From Rifleibacterium sp035352635 (lineage in GTDB: Bacteria; Muiribacteriota; Ozemobacteria; Ozemobacterales; Ozemobacteraceae), in the NCBI GenBank assembly GCA_035352635.1, contig DAOPYA010000002.1, positions 26,156 through 90,155 on the forward strand: a stretch of 64,000 bases of DNA, given 5' to 3'. The notes beneath the pieces are model-generated. The model made no database searches. It was given only the letters and a program-made list of their open reading frames with translations, and was not told where the DNA came from. The position numbers and the translations under genes were made by a program. Positions 44,215-52,512 of this stretch are shown piece after piece. The first letter of the stretch is position 1. Each line of letters begins with the position of its first letter.

Positions 44215-44797
44215 CAGCAGTTCCCTTAACCACTGGTGTAGACGGGGTCACCTTTTCGAGTTCGGTGATAACCAACAATTCAAGCTGTCGCAGGTGGCGA
44301 CGCGACAGCGCTTCGATGCAATAAGCAAAACCCCAGGCAATTATGGCGAGAACCAACCCGTAGACCGTGGTAAACAGAGCTTCGTGTATGCCGCCAGCCA
44401 GGTTTGCGGGAGTAACTACACCAAGCTTCGCCACTGTGTTAAACACACGAACCATGCCGGTGACGGTGCCCAGAAATCCCATCAGGGTGCTGATCTGCGC
44501 GAGAAAACGCATGGCCGGGATTCTTCGGGTCAGGCAGTCTTCCATGCGCGAAAAGCACAGTTCGATTGATTCAAGGACAGTAAGACCGCCAAAACCGGTT
44601 TTTTGCTGAGCGATCGTAATGGCTTTGCTGGCCCATCTTGGCGCCCCCGAACAGGAGTAGTTGTCCTTTGACAAGGTCCAGATCGTCAGCCAGGTTATCT
44701 GATAAATTCCAAGTGCAAAAATCAGTAACCCTGTGATTGAAAGAGGGTACATAACCGGCCCCCCGGCGTTGATTAGGTTCATCAGACTGTTAAGCAT
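44204..44797 (-). CDS. exbB: ExbB/MotA/TolQ-family proton channel subunit
   Basis: 197 residues with three membrane helices (about 13-33, 105-125, 145-165). The conserved core 'FLAQISTLMGFLGTVTGMVRVF' and 'GGIHEALFTTVYGLVLAI' is typical of ExbB/TolQ. Partner of ExbD in the TonB motor. AAGGGG lies 9 bases before the ATG. It is 104 bases from the upstream receptor gene and likely in the same operon. Confidence 0.9.
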   Translation of the reverse strand: MLNSLMNLINAGGPVMYPLSITGLLIFALGIYQITWLTIWTLSKDNYSCSGAPRWASKAITIAQQKTGFGGLTVLESIELCFSRMEDCLTRRIPAMRFLAQISTLMGFLGTVTGMVRVFNTVAKLGVVTPANLAGGIHEALFTTVYGLVLAIIAWGFAYCIEALSRRHLRQLELLVITELEKVTPSTPVVKGTADAS

Positions 44798-44901
44798 CTT
44801 TTAACCCCTTCGTAAGGATCTGCCTTCGTCGTTTGAGTGGTGTGCCGAATTCTTATTTGATGGCTAATTAGACAGTGGCTCAGTATTGCCTACGAAAAAA
44901 G

Positions 44902-46890
44902 TCAGAATTTTACTTCTGCCCCGAGGGTGAAGACGCGACCGTCACGATAATAAACCGGGTCCATCAGCAGCCCTGCTTTATTCTTTGTGTCAGAAGCCTG
45001 AATCTGAACGATGTCATCTTTATCAGTCACGTTATCTACATTCATGTAAAGTGCGAAATCTTTGGTCATCTGTTCTCTGATGCCAATGTTGAGGCAGGTT
45101 GATGCGTCAACATTGTCGAACTTTGTTGCGGCGCCAGTGGAATCAATGGTTCTGGTTGCAGGAATCTTGCCCTGATGTTCTACGGTAAGCATGGCGCTGG
45201 TTTTGTTCTGGTGATAAAGAGTACCGAATGTGGCTTTGAAGTCAGGTTTTGAAACCAGTCTTAAGCTGTTCGTTCGGTCTTCGGCAGTGTCGAGTCTGGT
45301 GTAGCTCAGCCAGGCATCAAAATTGTCATTTATTACCCCGTTAATCCCCAGTTCCCAGCCGGCAATTCTGGCTTCATCAATGTTTTTATAGTAAGCATCT
45401 TTGGCTTTAAGAGTGCCTACTCCAGCGATTGTTGCTGCTGCCGCTGATATCGTCTGGGTAATTTTGTTTTCGATGTCAGAGGTGAATCTTGCAAGAGAAG
45501 CCTGCCATTCATTATTGATCTTGTGAGCCAATCTGAATTCGAGGTTATCTGATTTTTCCGGTTCAAGGGTTTCGTTGCCAAATACTTTGCTGCCGCGATA
45601 AAGCTCCTGAACATTCGGAAATCTGACTGTTCTGCTGACGCCCATCCCGATGCTTGATCTTGAATTCAGCCGGTAGTCGGCATTTGCTGACCAGGCTGTT
45701 TCTGATTCTGATTCAAAAGATTCGTCTGATCTGGCAACCAGGTGTATGTTGAGATTGTCGTTTGCCTTAATGGAATCACTGATAAAATACCCGTCAGTAT
45801 CAAGCCATTTGCCGGCGGCTTTGGCCTTTACGCTATGCCCGCTGTCTCTGATATCCTGCTTCTGGGCACCGATGGTGAGGTAGTGCTTTTTACCAAGCGG
45901 AAAGTTGTAAAGCGCTTCGGTGGTCTTCATTTCAATGGTTACATCATCAGCGTGATTGATCGTGCCTGTTGCCACCGCCAGTGTGTAGTCGGTGTACGGC
46001 TGATTGGCGCTGTAATCTCTATATTTCGAAAAGCGCAAAACCATGTTGCGATCATGGCCAAAGTCCTTTTCCACAACAAAGTCATGATGAGACATTTCCC
46101 ATGGGCTGAATTTTTCAAGGTAATTGGGAACGCTCAAAGACCCTTTGCTCTCAAGGATTGTAGCTTTAAGAACAAAGCCATTATCTGTTTCGACGCGACC
46201 TCGGTACATAAGCATGTTGTTGTCAGAACTGTTTCCGCCGGTGCCGTAGGTTTTGTATTTTCGTGTTCCTTCGTAATTATCCATGAACAGGGCAAACAGG
46301 TGTTCATTCTGATGTGATACGTTGCCATAGATGAATTCCTGGTGACGGGTGCCAAGACCCCCGATTTCCTGAAGAAGAGTCAGGCCTTCAAGGTCTCTTG
46401 CTGAAGGCAGTGTCAGATTCACCGCGCCAGCTATACCGTTTGGCCCGTAAACAAGAGAAGAACCGCCGGGAATAACTGTTGCTTTTTGCAGTCGGCGCAG
46501 CGGGAAACCGGACAAGGATGAAGTGCTGTTCCACGGGGTATTCATTGGGTTACCGTCTACAAGCACTTTGGTGTGTTTGCCGTCGAATCCTCGAAGTTCT
46601 GGAGTGAAAATGGCGCCGAGAAGACCGTTGGCAATTGTGATTGACGAGTTCATAGCGCGAAGCAGTTCGATTGGATTGCTGGTTGGTTTCAGCTCAATAA
46701 CTTTCTGGGAAATCTCGTCTTGTGGCCTGGTGATCAAACTTTGATAAGTCGAGCGTTCGGCGTCGATAGCCAGGTCTGGCAACTGAAAAATTGCCGGGTT
46801 GTTCTGGGCCGTTTCGCTGCCGGCAAAGGCTGTCGCTGCGAAGAGAGCTATTCCCAGAGTGCATCTGATAATTCTTGAGCTGAGTTTCAT
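44902..46890 (-). CDS. TonB-dependent outer-membrane receptor
   Basis: 662 residues: signal peptide (1-23, ending AFAG), plug domain (about 45-165; 'LLRAMNSSITIANG', 'ELRGFDGKHTKVLVDGNPMN', 'VIPGGSSLVYGPNGIAGAVN'), and a 22-strand-type barrel ending in Phe, as usual for outer-membrane insertion. It imports a scarce substrate such as an iron chelate, cobalamin or a metal complex. No cobalamin riboswitch or clear Fur box precedes it, so the substrate is open. AGGAG lies 6 bases before the ATG. First gene of the uptake operon. Confidence 0.92.
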   Translation of the reverse strand: MKLSSRIIRCTLGIALFAATAFAGSETAQNNPAIFQLPDLAIDAERSTYQSLITRPQDEISQKVIELKPTSNPIELLRAMNSSITIANGLLGAIFTPELRGFDGKHTKVLVDGNPMNTPWNSTSSLSGFPLRRLQKATVIPGGSSLVYGPNGIAGAVNLTLPSARDLEGLTLLQEIGGLGTRHQEFIYGNVSHQNEHLFALFMDNYEGTRKYKTYGTGGNSSDNNMLMYRGRVETDNGFVLKATILESKGSLSVPNYLEKFSPWEMSHHDFVVEKDFGHDRNMVLRFSKYRDYSANQPYTDYTLAVATGTINHADDVTIEMKTTEALYNFPLGKKHYLTIGAQKQDIRDSGHSVKAKAAGKWLDTDGYFISDSIKANDNLNIHLVARSDESFESESETAWSANADYRLNSRSSIGMGVSRTVRFPNVQELYRGSKVFGNETLEPEKSDNLEFRLAHKINNEWQASLARFTSDIENKITQTISAAAATIAGVGTLKAKDAYYKNIDEARIAGWELGINGVINDNFDAWLSYTRLDTAEDRTNSLRLVSKPDFKATFGTLYHQNKTSAMLTVEHQGKIPATRTIDSTGAATKFDNVDASTCLNIGIREQMTKDFALYMNVDNVTDKDDIVQIQASDTKNKAGLLMDPVYYRDGRVFTLGAEVKF

Positions 46891-46918
46891 TTTTTACTCC
46901 TGAAAATCCTCGCCTTGA

Positions 46919-46977
46919 TACTTAGTGTGACTTGACGCTATGTTTAATGAAATTTAGCAGATTTAACGCTACTTAGT
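46919..46977. promoter_or_regulatory. Repeated boxes around the TonB-receptor promoter
   Basis: TACTTAGT occurs at 46919-46926 and 46970-46977, and TT(G/A)ACGCTA at 46932-46940 and 46963-46971. One copy of each overlaps the promoter and the other lies downstream of it, which fits binding sites for a repressor. No known consensus matches. Confidence 0.4.
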
Positions 46978-46980
46978 CAA
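46951..46980 (-). promoter_or_regulatory. Sigma-70 promoter of the TonB uptake operon
   Basis: On the minus strand TTGACT (46975-46980), an 18-base spacer and TAAATT (46951-46956), about 60 bases before the receptor start codon. Confidence 0.65.
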
Positions 46981-47151
46981 CTATAAATATTTAGAAAGTA
47001 ATAAGTAGTAGTCTGTCGTTGCGGGTGGGCGCACTTTCGGTTTGGAACCATTATGCATAGGCTTAGTCAGCGGTAGAGTCTGGTTATTGCTTTGCTTGAG
47101 AATTACTGGTTTGGCCTGGTAAAATCGGGCCACGGCTTGCCGGGTTGTCTG

Positions 47152-47817
47152 TCAGGCGATTACAAATGTCTGAATTGCCCATTGGCCAATGCCGACAATG
47201 ACGCCAAGCACGCCGCCCAGCCAGATGATCATTGCCATTTCCCGGTCGGCGATGCGGTTAAACAGTGATTCAAGTTTAATCAGATCCATGTTGCAGACTT
47301 TTTCGATGACGATTTCCTGAACCGAAATTTTTTCAGATGCCTTCTCGGCGGCACTGTCGAGCATTTGCGGCACCTGTCGCTTGAGAACGCTGCACAGTTC
47401 CTTTTCCAGCTTGTCCATGACCGATTTTACAAAACCATCGGCCTTGAAATTGAAAAAGGGAATTTTGTTGGCGAATGAGGCAATATAGTCTTTGATCTGC
47501 TGCTCGAGATCGTTGCGGATGTTGCGCATCATGTCTTCTACTATTGGCTCGACGTCAGCTGGCTCGACCTTTTTAATAAGCTCTTCGACGCTGATCAGTT
47601 CACCTTCAACGATTTTGCCGAGATTGTTGGCAAGCTCTTTCTGGCGTTTTGGCAATAAGCCTTGAAACTCAAAAAACAGGAGTTTCCATGGCTTTTGGGG
47701 GTGAAAAAGGGCCTTGATGGCCAGCCAGTTGGTAACGTAGCCGATCAGCCCTCCCATGAAGGCCGAGAGAATGAAACTGTGCAGCAGTGGATGATAGATA
47801 AATGCCTGGATCGTCAT
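47152..47817 (-). CDS. DUF445-family membrane protein
   Basis: 221 residues. The N-terminal 'AFMGGLIGYVTNWLAIKALFHP' is the hallmark of DUF445 (YheB/YjiN-like) proteins, followed by 'FQGLLPKRQKELANNLGKIV'. A first membrane helix (about 12-32) and a second near the C-terminus (about 195-217) flank a long charged helical region. Function in the family is unknown; homologues are linked to envelope integrity. It is monocistronic, and the family assignment is firm. Confidence 0.85.
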   Translation of the reverse strand: MTIQAFIYHPLLHSFILSAFMGGLIGYVTNWLAIKALFHPQKPWKLLFFEFQGLLPKRQKELANNLGKIVEGELISVEELIKKVEPADVEPIVEDMMRNIRNDLEQQIKDYIASFANKIPFFNFKADGFVKSVMDKLEKELCSVLKRQVPQMLDSAAEKASEKISVQEIVIEKVCNMDLIKLESLFNRIADREMAMIIWLGGVLGVIVGIGQWAIQTFVIA

Positions 47818-47979
47818 ACGCTTGACCTGTAGTGAGCCGGTGCTGAATGCTGTCTGGCAGATTGTCTGACCAGTTGCCCGGCGAATGCGAAGATTATACC
47901 ACAGTCAGGTTAATTTATGGTTCATTAAATTTCCAATGCTGCCGATAAACCCGGTGACTGTGACAGGGAGGTGGGAACC

Positions 47980-48129
47980 ATGAGGGTCATAGCTCTGATT
48001 CTGGCCCTGGTAACAAGCGTAATCGGGTTTGCAGTCAGCTACGATTTCGCTTATCGTCAGGTTACAGGAGTTCTCTATTCTCCATCCGCCACGATGCAGT
48101 CGACTACCTCGGCATCTGCCAACCGGTAG
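47980..48129 (+). CDS. Small single-helix membrane protein (49 residues)
   Basis: ATG at 47980 with a strong AGGGAGGTG site 6 bases upstream; TAG at 48127. The product starts MRVIALILALVTSVIGFAVS, a membrane helix or uncleaved signal, and ends in a short Ser/Thr-rich tail. No homologue is recognised. The strong ribosome binding site and coherent hydrophobic start argue that it is real. Confidence 0.55.
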   Translation: MRVIALILALVTSVIGFAVSYDFAYRQVTGVLYSPSATMQSTTSASANR

Positions 48130-48145
48130 CAGTTCGTAACGGGGG

Positions 48146-48187
48146 GAACAGGCCGTTCAGCCATGTAAATGGCCGGGCGGTCTGTTC
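48146..48187 (+). other. Stem-loop between the small protein gene and metK
   Basis: A 10-bp stem (48146-48155 with 48178-48187, one G-T pair), an internal loop, and a 5-bp top stem (48160-48164 with 48169-48173). There is no adjacent T run, so it may be a weak terminator or RNA-stabilising hairpin for the small gene. It lies upstream of the metK promoter and so is not part of the metK leader. Confidence 0.45.
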
Positions 48188-48255
48188 TGCATTAAGGCGG
48201 TTTTTGCTGCGCCGGAACCACAAAAAAAAATGCGCGAGGAAACTTTGGTTATTGC

Positions 48256-48284
48256 TTGACGCTCCCCGGTCGCACTGCTATAAT
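48256..48284 (+). promoter_or_regulatory. Strong sigma-70 promoter of metK
   Basis: TTGACG at 48256-48261, a 17-base spacer, then a perfect TATAAT at 48279-48284. Transcription should start near 48291, leaving a leader of about 27 bases, too short for a SAM riboswitch. Confidence 0.88.
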
Positions 48285-48317
48285 CACGCCACTTATTTAA
48301 GGTTTCTGGAGGGTTCG

Positions 48318-49499
48318 ATGAACAAAAATTTCTTTTTCACCTCTGAATCGGTTACAGAAGGGCATCCCGATAAGGTTGCCGATCAGATTTCCGATGCAGT
48401 ACTCGATGCAATTCTTGCTGGTGACCCCAATGGCCGTGTTGCCTGTGAAACAGCTGTAACCACTGGTCTCGCCATTGTTATGGGCGAAATCACCACCAAA
48501 ACCTATGTTGATGTCCAGTCGATTGCCCGCAAGGTAATCAGCGAGATCGGTTACACCAATGCCGATTTTGGCATTGACGGAAAAAGCTGCGGCGTTCTCG
48601 TGGCTCTTGACGAACAGTCTCCCGACATCGCTCAGGGCGTCAATCACGCCCAGGACGGCAGCGACAAAGATGAAGACCTCAATGTCGGCGCTGGCGACCA
48701 GGGTATGATGGTCGGTTTTGCCTGCAATGAAACTCCCGATTATATGCCTGCCCCGATTTACTATGCCCACAACATGTGCCGCAAACTGGCCGAAGTTCGC
48801 AAAAGCAAAGCGGTTGACTACCTCAGACCAGATGGCAAAGGCCAGGTTACTGTTGAATATCGCAACGGCAAAGTTGCCCGAGTCGATGCGGTCGTTCTGT
48901 CCACCCAGCACGATCCCTCTGTTTCCCATGCAAAAATCACTGAAGATATGGTCGAAAAGGTCATCAAAAAAGTTATCCCCGCCAACCTGATCGATGACAA
49001 AACCAAATTTTATGTTAATCCGACCGGTCGTTTCGTCGTCGGCGGACCACAGGGCGATTCTGGTCTCACCGGCCGCAAAATCATCGTTGACACCTACGGC
49101 GGAATGGCTGCACACGGTGGCGGCGCTTTCTCTGGCAAAGATCCGACCAAGGTTGACAGGTCAGGCGCCTACATGGGCCGCTATATCGCTAAAAACATTG
49201 TTGCCGCAGGCCTGGCTGATCGCATCGAACTGCAGATCGCTTATGCTATCGGCGTTGCCAAGCCTCTTTCTGTGCATGTCAATACCTATGGCACCAGCAA
49301 AGTAGCCCCCGAAAAGATCGAAGAAGTTATTACCAAAGTTTTCGACCTCAGACCAGGTGCTATCATCAAGAACCTCAATCTGCGCCGCCCGATTTATCGT
49401 CAGACTGCCGCTTACGGCCATTTTGGCCGCACCGACATCGACGTCCCCTGGGAAAAACTCGACAAGGTAGCTGAAATCAAAAAGCTTGCCGGTCTCTGA
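48318..49499 (+). CDS. metK: S-adenosylmethionine synthetase
   Basis: Makes S-adenosylmethionine from ATP and methionine. The 393-residue protein begins MNKNFFFTSESVTEGHPDK and carries the family motifs: 'GDQGMMVGFACNETP', 'ARVDAVVLSTQHD', 'GRFVVGGPQGDSGLTGRKIIVDTYGG', 'GGGAFSGKDPTKVDRSGAY' and 'DVPWEK'. The start at 48318 has GGAGGG 5 bases upstream; a frame extending to 48204 would run through the promoter and is wrong. It is a single gene ended by a terminator and supplies the methyl cycle that also feeds the MTA/SAH deaminase at 3517. Confidence 0.97.
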   Translation: MNKNFFFTSESVTEGHPDKVADQISDAVLDAILAGDPNGRVACETAVTTGLAIVMGEITTKTYVDVQSIARKVISEIGYTNADFGIDGKSCGVLVALDEQSPDIAQGVNHAQDGSDKDEDLNVGAGDQGMMVGFACNETPDYMPAPIYYAHNMCRKLAEVRKSKAVDYLRPDGKGQVTVEYRNGKVARVDAVVLSTQHDPSVSHAKITEDMVEKVIKKVIPANLIDDKTKFYVNPTGRFVVGGPQGDSGLTGRKIIVDTYGGMAAHGGGAFSGKDPTKVDRSGAYMGRYIAKNIVAAGLADRIELQIAYAIGVAKPLSVHVNTYGTSKVAPEKIEEVITKVFDLRPGAIIKNLNLRRPIYRQTAAYGHFGRTDIDVPWEKLDKVAEIKKLAGL

Positions 49500-49512
49500 T
49501 TGATTGATTAAC

Positions 49513-49544
49513 AGCCGCCCGGTTCAACCGGGCGGTTTGTTTTC
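49513..49544 (+). terminator. Intrinsic terminator after metK
   Basis: GC-rich stem CCGCCCGG (49515-49522) with CCGGGCGG (49528-49535), short loop, followed by TTTGTTTT. Confidence 0.88.
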
Positions 49545-49557
49545 TCAGGAGGAAAAC

Positions 49558-50364
49558 TTGCTGACCAAAAAATCCATCGGTCTGCTGGCTGCTTCTCTGG
49601 CAGTAGTGCTCATTGTGGTTGCATGTCTGCTGGTTGAGGCTGGCCCGACTATTTTGCTGCCAGTTCTGGTTTACCATCACCTTCAAGAAACTGTCCAATC
49701 AGACGTGTCATGCACCCCTGAGCAATTTGAATCTCACATTATGGCCCTGCAGAAGGCCGGTTTTACGCCCCTGACCATGAACCAGGCCCGCCTTTTTCTT
49801 GCCGGAGCCTTAGATAACGTTGCCAGACCGATTCTTATTACTTTTGATGATGGTTATGCAAGTCTTTATAAGTATGCCCTGCCGGTAGCCCGAAAGTTCA
49901 AGGTTCCAATGTCAGTTTTTGTGGTGACCTCGAGAATCGGCCGAAAACCACAGTTCGCACGCTACCTTTCTGAAACCCAGATCAAAGAAATGGCTGAATC
50001 AGGTTTGTTTGACTTCGGTTCGCACACCCACGATCTGCATACCGACTCACTAAGAATCCTGGAAGCATTCGGGCCAGGTGCTGACAACCCGGTTTTATTT
50101 ATGATTAATCGCGACCTGCGGCTGTCTTCGGCACGGCTTGAGGCAATTACCGGGCATCGACCCGAAGCTCTTGCCTGGCCCTATGGCAAATTTAACCACA
50201 ATTATTCGGCCATTGCCCGGCAAAACAACTTTATACTGCACTTTACCAGCGCCTCCGGGTACAATGAACCGAATGCCAATCCTTACGCGATCAAGAGAAT
50301 TCCGGTTACCGCACGCGATAATGTGGTTGCCCTGTTGCGCAAAGCCCGAGGTCGAAATTATTGA
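49558..50364 (+). CDS. Membrane-anchored polysaccharide deacetylase
   Basis: The start is the TTG at 49558, because AGGAGG sits 5 bases before it; an ATT-start frame to 49504 would begin before the metK terminator. 268 residues: N-terminal membrane helix or signal (about 6-28), then a NodB-type domain with 'LITFDDGYAS' (metal Asp), 'FGSHTHDLH' (metal His pair), 'AWPYGKFN' and 'KRIPVT'. The family removes acetyl groups from N-acetylglucosamine polymers; PgaB/IcaB-type enzymes act on exopolysaccharide outside the cytoplasm. The particular polymer is not indicated by the neighbours. Confidence 0.85.
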   Translation: MLTKKSIGLLAASLAVVLIVVACLLVEAGPTILLPVLVYHHLQETVQSDVSCTPEQFESHIMALQKAGFTPLTMNQARLFLAGALDNVARPILITFDDGYASLYKYALPVARKFKVPMSVFVVTSRIGRKPQFARYLSETQIKEMAESGLFDFGSHTHDLHTDSLRILEAFGPGADNPVLFMINRDLRLSSARLEAITGHRPEALAWPYGKFNHNYSAIARQNNFILHFTSASGYNEPNANPYAIKRIPVTARDNVVALLRKARGRNY

Positions 50365-50555
50365 GTCGGAAGCAACGCACAATCTCAAACAGCCTGATAA
50401 CCTGGTTCAGGCCTGTCATATCTTCGGGTCTGCTGATGATTGACCACCTTGAACCCTGGCCTTTTGGCGCTGTTTGTAAAAAGTTATGGTTTCCATTAGC
50501 CAGCAGAGCCGGGAACTTCAAACAGTAAGAACTGAACACCCGGCTGCGTCATTAA

Positions 50556-50605
50556 TAAAACAAGCCCCGGAAACTCCAGTTTTACTGGTGCTTCCGGGGC
50601 TTGTT
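50556..50605 (-). terminator. Intrinsic terminator of the HAMP gene
   Basis: A 14-bp stem (50559-50572 with 50592-50605) extended by an inner CCAG/CTGG stem; reading the minus strand it is followed by a T-rich TTTTATT. Confidence 0.85.
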
Positions 50606-50616
50606 CAGGTTGAGTG

Positions 50617-51252
50617 TCAGGCTTCGGCTGTTTCGCCAGCTTCGCCGGATTCTTCGCTGTCGGATTTCTGTTCACGGCGCTCTTTTTCGAGGGTAAAAGA
50701 GTGCAGTGATTCTTCCATTGTTTCTACTGATTTGAGAATCTCGTCAAGCTTGCTTAGATTACCACTGCTTTTGGTAAAGGTAATTCCTTCGCGGATCTGT
50801 GCAACCGACTCTTTAAAGCTGATTACCTTGTTACGCAAACCCATGGTCATCTCGTTCATTGCATCGGCAAGATCTTTGAGTTCGTCTTTTGGTCGCAGCT
50901 TGATGAAATGTGTCAGATCGCCCTCGCCGATGTTGCGCACAACCTTTTCCATGCGGTAAACAGGCCCAGCTATTGTATGCGTCACAAATATACAGATGAA
51001 CGCCACCACAAAAATGCTGATCAGTTCAGCAATTATTACCCCGGGCAACAGTGCCTGCCCAAGTTGCTTGCTATCGACGGGCAGTTTGGCTTCTTCGACA
51101 AGATTGCTTTCGAGTTTTTCAACGGAAAAGCCGTAGACCAGAGCGCCAACGATGTTGGCGACGATAATGACAATCAATATGAAAATTGCGGTCAACCTGC
51201 TCTGAAAGCCGGGTTTGATAAAATACTTTTTCCGGCGCCGGATTTGGGACAT
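50617..51252 (-). CDS. HAMP-domain membrane protein without output domain
   Basis: 211 residues: two membrane helices (about 19-40 and 70-92) with a short external loop, a HAMP domain just inside ('IAGPVYRMEKVVRNIGEGDLTHFIKLRPKDELKDLADAMNEM'), a coiled-coil helix, and an acidic Glu/Ser-rich tail. No kinase, cyclase or methyl-accepting domain follows. It may relay or scaffold signals for another receptor. AGGAGG precedes the ATG at 7-8 bases. Likely an operon with the secreted acidic protein upstream (36-base gap). Confidence 0.8.
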   Translation of the reverse strand: MSQIRRRKKYFIKPGFQSRLTAIFILIVIIVANIVGALVYGFSVEKLESNLVEEAKLPVDSKQLGQALLPGVIIAELISIFVVAFICIFVTHTIAGPVYRMEKVVRNIGEGDLTHFIKLRPKDELKDLADAMNEMTMGLRNKVISFKESVAQIREGITFTKSSGNLSKLDEILKSVETMEESLHSFTLEKERREQKSDSEESGEAGETAEA

Positions 51253-51288
51253 GCAGTCACCCTCCTGAAAAACTTTTGTTTAAGATTA

Positions 51289-51696
51289 TCACAGCTGTGA
51301 ATTCGTTTCAACGGAATCGAAAGAATTTACCTCAGTTTTTGCATTATCATCAGTTTCAATACTTTCGAGTTCATCGGTTTCGCTTACCAGATCAAGAAAC
51401 TGTGCTTCGGCTTTTTCTTCATCAACCGGCTGTTCTTCGGCATCTGACCAGTCGAGATCTGCAAAACTTGCTTCAGACTGAAAATCTTCATCGAGCAGAC
51501 CAGAATAATCATAAAGATTCCCTGGTGTTACCCGGGTTCTTCTTGTGTCGAGAGGTTCGGCAACTCCGGCCGGTGCGCCGACCAGCAGGTCGATGTCATT
51601 GCCGTCAAGCAGAATGTCAGAACTGGTCTGAGATGCTGACGCCAGAATTGGTGTCAGAAGAGCGATTATCAGCAATATTCCAGGGCGCAGTGTCAT
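51289..51696 (-). CDS. Secreted acidic protein of unknown function
   Basis: 135 residues with a signal peptide (1-21, ending ASA). The mature part is strongly acidic and low in complexity, rich in Asp, Glu, Ser and Leu, and probably disordered; no motif is recognised. It lies 36 bases before the HAMP protein gene and may be exported to interact with its external loop, but nothing shows this directly. Confidence 0.62.
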   Translation of the reverse strand: MTLRPGILLIIALLTPILASASQTSSDILLDGNDIDLLVGAPAGVAEPLDTRRTRVTPGNLYDYSGLLDEDFQSEASFADLDWSDAEEQPVDEEKAEAQFLDLVSETDELESIETDDNAKTEVNSFDSVETNSQL

Positions 51697-51831
51697 TTAA
51701 GTCACCCGAATTTCGATTAGATTAAGCAGTAACAATGCCCCCTATCGACAAACTTTGTCTATTGTTTAACCGCCAGCTGAAAAACCATCAGAACAGTGGC
51801 AAAATGCCGTGAAATCAGTTAAAATTCGCGC

Positions 51832-52512
51832 ATGAGCAAATATTTATTCAGATATGGCTTTGCCCCCGACCGTGAAATGTTCTACCGCATAAATGTTAAC
51901 GGTTCTCTTGATGTTTCTACCCCGGCCGGCAAAATGTCGAACCCGGTAATTATTGATCTGCACATCAGCCAGAAGATCATCAGTTGTGACGAGAACCATG
52001 CAGTCGTCAGGGTGCGTATCGACGATGTTATTGCCGATCCACGCATGGCCAAAGAAAATCTGCCAAAAATCGGTGTTGATTCTGTAATGCAGATCGATAC
52101 CCTCGGCAACGTCAGGTGGGTAGATGGGGCCGCAGCCTGGCAGGGCGCAGAACATTCCATGATGCGGTTTCCTGATGATGCGGTAGAACCGGGCGACAGC
52201 TGGGTGCAGCAGATAGAAGACGCGGCCGGTTCAGCCACCCCATTTCACACAAAATACCGCTTCAACGGTTTTGACCGCAAAAATCGCAAGCTGATGGTTT
52301 TTTCAACCGAGATGTTCACCGGGCATCCAGATGATTCTGGCAGCCAGAGCATGGGTACGGGGTCGTTCAGCTTTGATACCGTTGAGCAATGGATTCATGA
52401 CAGCAGCAATTGCATAGTCTATCAGTACAGCATTCCGGTGCCCGACAACCCCGCAATGAAGATCGAAACCCGCACAACTTTGCACATCGATATGGAGCGT
52501 CTTAAAAAATGA
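51832..52512 (+). CDS. Unknown protein heading the efflux operon
   Basis: 226 residues, beta-rich, no signal peptide or membrane helix. Patterns such as 'SVMQIDTLGNVRWVDGA' and 'FPDDAVEPGDSWVQQ' resemble uncharacterised beta-barrel proteins (DUF6263-like) that are usually exported, so the lack of a signal is odd. There is no ribosome binding site: TAAAAT at 51820-51825 (with GTGGCA 18 bases upstream) would start transcription almost on the ATG, i.e. a leaderless mRNA. Its stop overlaps the TolC-like gene start (ATGA), tying it to the efflux system. Role unknown. Confidence 0.65.
   Translation: MSKYLFRYGFAPDREMFYRINVNGSLDVSTPAGKMSNPVIIDLHISQKIISCDENHAVVRVRIDDVIADPRMAKENLPKIGVDSVMQIDTLGNVRWVDGAAAWQGAEHSMMRFPDDAVEPGDSWVQQIEDAAGSATPFHTKYRFNGFDRKNRKLMVFSTEMFTGHPDDSGSQSMGTGSFSFDTVEQWIHDSSNCIVYQYSIPVPDNPAMKIETRTTLHIDMERLKK

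Noticed and set aside
46891..47151. A cobalamin riboswitch before the TonB receptor
   Set aside because: No B12-box pattern is present and the distance from promoter to start is too short.
48204..48317. An N-terminal extension of MetK
   Set aside because: It would be translated through the -35 and -10 elements; the family start and a strong ribosome binding site are at 48318.
48188..48317. A SAM riboswitch before metK
   Set aside because: The predicted leader is only about 27 bases and no SAM-I, II or III core is visible; the hairpin at 48146-48187 lies upstream of the promoter.
49504..49557. A longer start for the polysaccharide deacetylase
   Set aside because: It lies across the metK terminator hairpin; TTG 49558 has AGGAGG at the right distance.
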